Positions 63,633-64,000 of a stretch of DNA of 64,000 bases are shown here, one piece after another (the first letter of the stretch is position 1; each line of letters starts with the position of its first letter). The notes under the pieces were generated by a model. That model had not been told where the DNA came from, did no database searches, and saw only the letters and a list, made by a program, of their open reading frames with translations. The position numbers and the translations under genes are program-made. Origin of the DNA: Isoperla grammatica (lineage: Eukaryota; Arthropoda; Insecta; Plecoptera; Perlodidae); contig OX246749.1 in assembly GCA_945910005.1 (NCBI GenBank), forward strand, positions 21,348,197 to 21,412,196, written 5' to 3'.

Positions 63633-64000
63633 TTTGCAATCCATGTGCCTAACATCTCCCTAATGTGGCTCTCGCCACTCCGTCATACTTGCGGCCCTCT
63701 TTGCAATCCAAGCGTCTAACAATCTCCCCAGTGTTGCTCTCGCCACTCCGTCATACTTGCGGCCCTCTTTGCAAACCAAGCGCCTAACAATCTCCCCAAT
63801 GTGGCTCTCTTCACACCGTCATATTTGCGGCCCTCTTTGCAATCCAAGCGCCTAACAACCTCCCCAATGTGGCTCTCGTCGCTCCGTCATACTTGCGGCC
63901 CTCTTTGCAATCCAAGTGCCTAACAATTTCCCCAATGTGGCTCTCTTCACACCGTCATACTTGCGGCCCTCTTTGCAATCCAAACGCCTAACAATCTCCC
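63633..64000 (+). repeat. 68-bp tandem satellite array, segment 5 (runs off window)
   Basis: Satellite resuming after block 4 and running off the window edge. Its variants match the flank right of block 3 (55156-55523), not that of block 2. Shared examples are CATATTTGCGG, AACAACCTCC and CTCCCTAATG; block 2 is followed by CTCTCTAATG and GCTCACGCC. This is part of the evidence that block 4 is recombinant. Confidence 0.97.

Noticed and set aside
1..64000. CENP-B box in the monomer
   Set aside because: The required TTCG-N4-A-N2-CGGG pattern is not present on either strand of the consensus; the GC-rich core is a different sequence.
1..64000. Telomeric repeats, rRNA genes or histone clusters near the satellite
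   Set aside because: No TTAGGG-like arrays, rRNA-like stretches or histone-like frames were seen in the window.

Overview
The window is eukaryotic repeat DNA with no recognisable protein-coding gene. About 59 kb of the 64 kb is one tandem satellite array with a 68-bp monomer, roughly 870 monomers by length. Every monomer I read lies in the same orientation. The array reads as constitutive heterochromatin (pericentromeric, subtelomeric or similar) of an animal or other complex eukaryote. I cannot name the species or a known satellite family. The long open frames on both strands are a by-product of the monomer: 68 is 2 modulo 3, so three monomers make a 204-bp frame cycle, and the consensus has few stop codons.

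The array is interrupted at four places (45121-46350, 52308-53536, 53926-55155, 62403-63632) by an AT-richer, non-satellite block of about 1.23 kb. The four copies are nearly identical, share one orientation, and interrupt the monomer at the same phase. Each block carries two related 127-bp modules, 449 bp apart. Each module has a tRNA-type A box, a B box exactly 44 nt further on (A-box start to B-box start), and a T6 or T7 run just downstream. This is the layout of an RNA polymerase III gene or tRNA-derived SINE head. A 54-bp box upstream of each tRNA-like part is also shared by the two modules.

Layout. 1-24 kb: a superrepeat of about 8.5 kb present twice (3440-12115 and 14962-23350), plus a related part-copy at the left edge (1-3468). 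Copies differ by gains and losses of whole monomers. 24-45 kb: a finer patchwork of shorter higher-order repeats, marked by a recurring truncated 40-bp monomer. 45-64 kb: the 1.23-kb blocks alternate with satellite, and a 4.4-kb segment is repeated at a spacing of 10,095 bp (48340-52750 and 58435-62845).

The most informative event is block 4. Its left part and left flank carry the private variants of block 2. Its right part and right flank carry those of block 3. The switch falls between about 62797 and 62850. This is what unequal crossing-over between neighbouring blocks would produce, so the blocks appear to act as homology anchors in the turnover of the array. The candidate undescribed system is therefore a satellite carrying paired Pol III-type modules that are amplified and recombined along with it. 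Whether they are transcribed cannot be judged from sequence.
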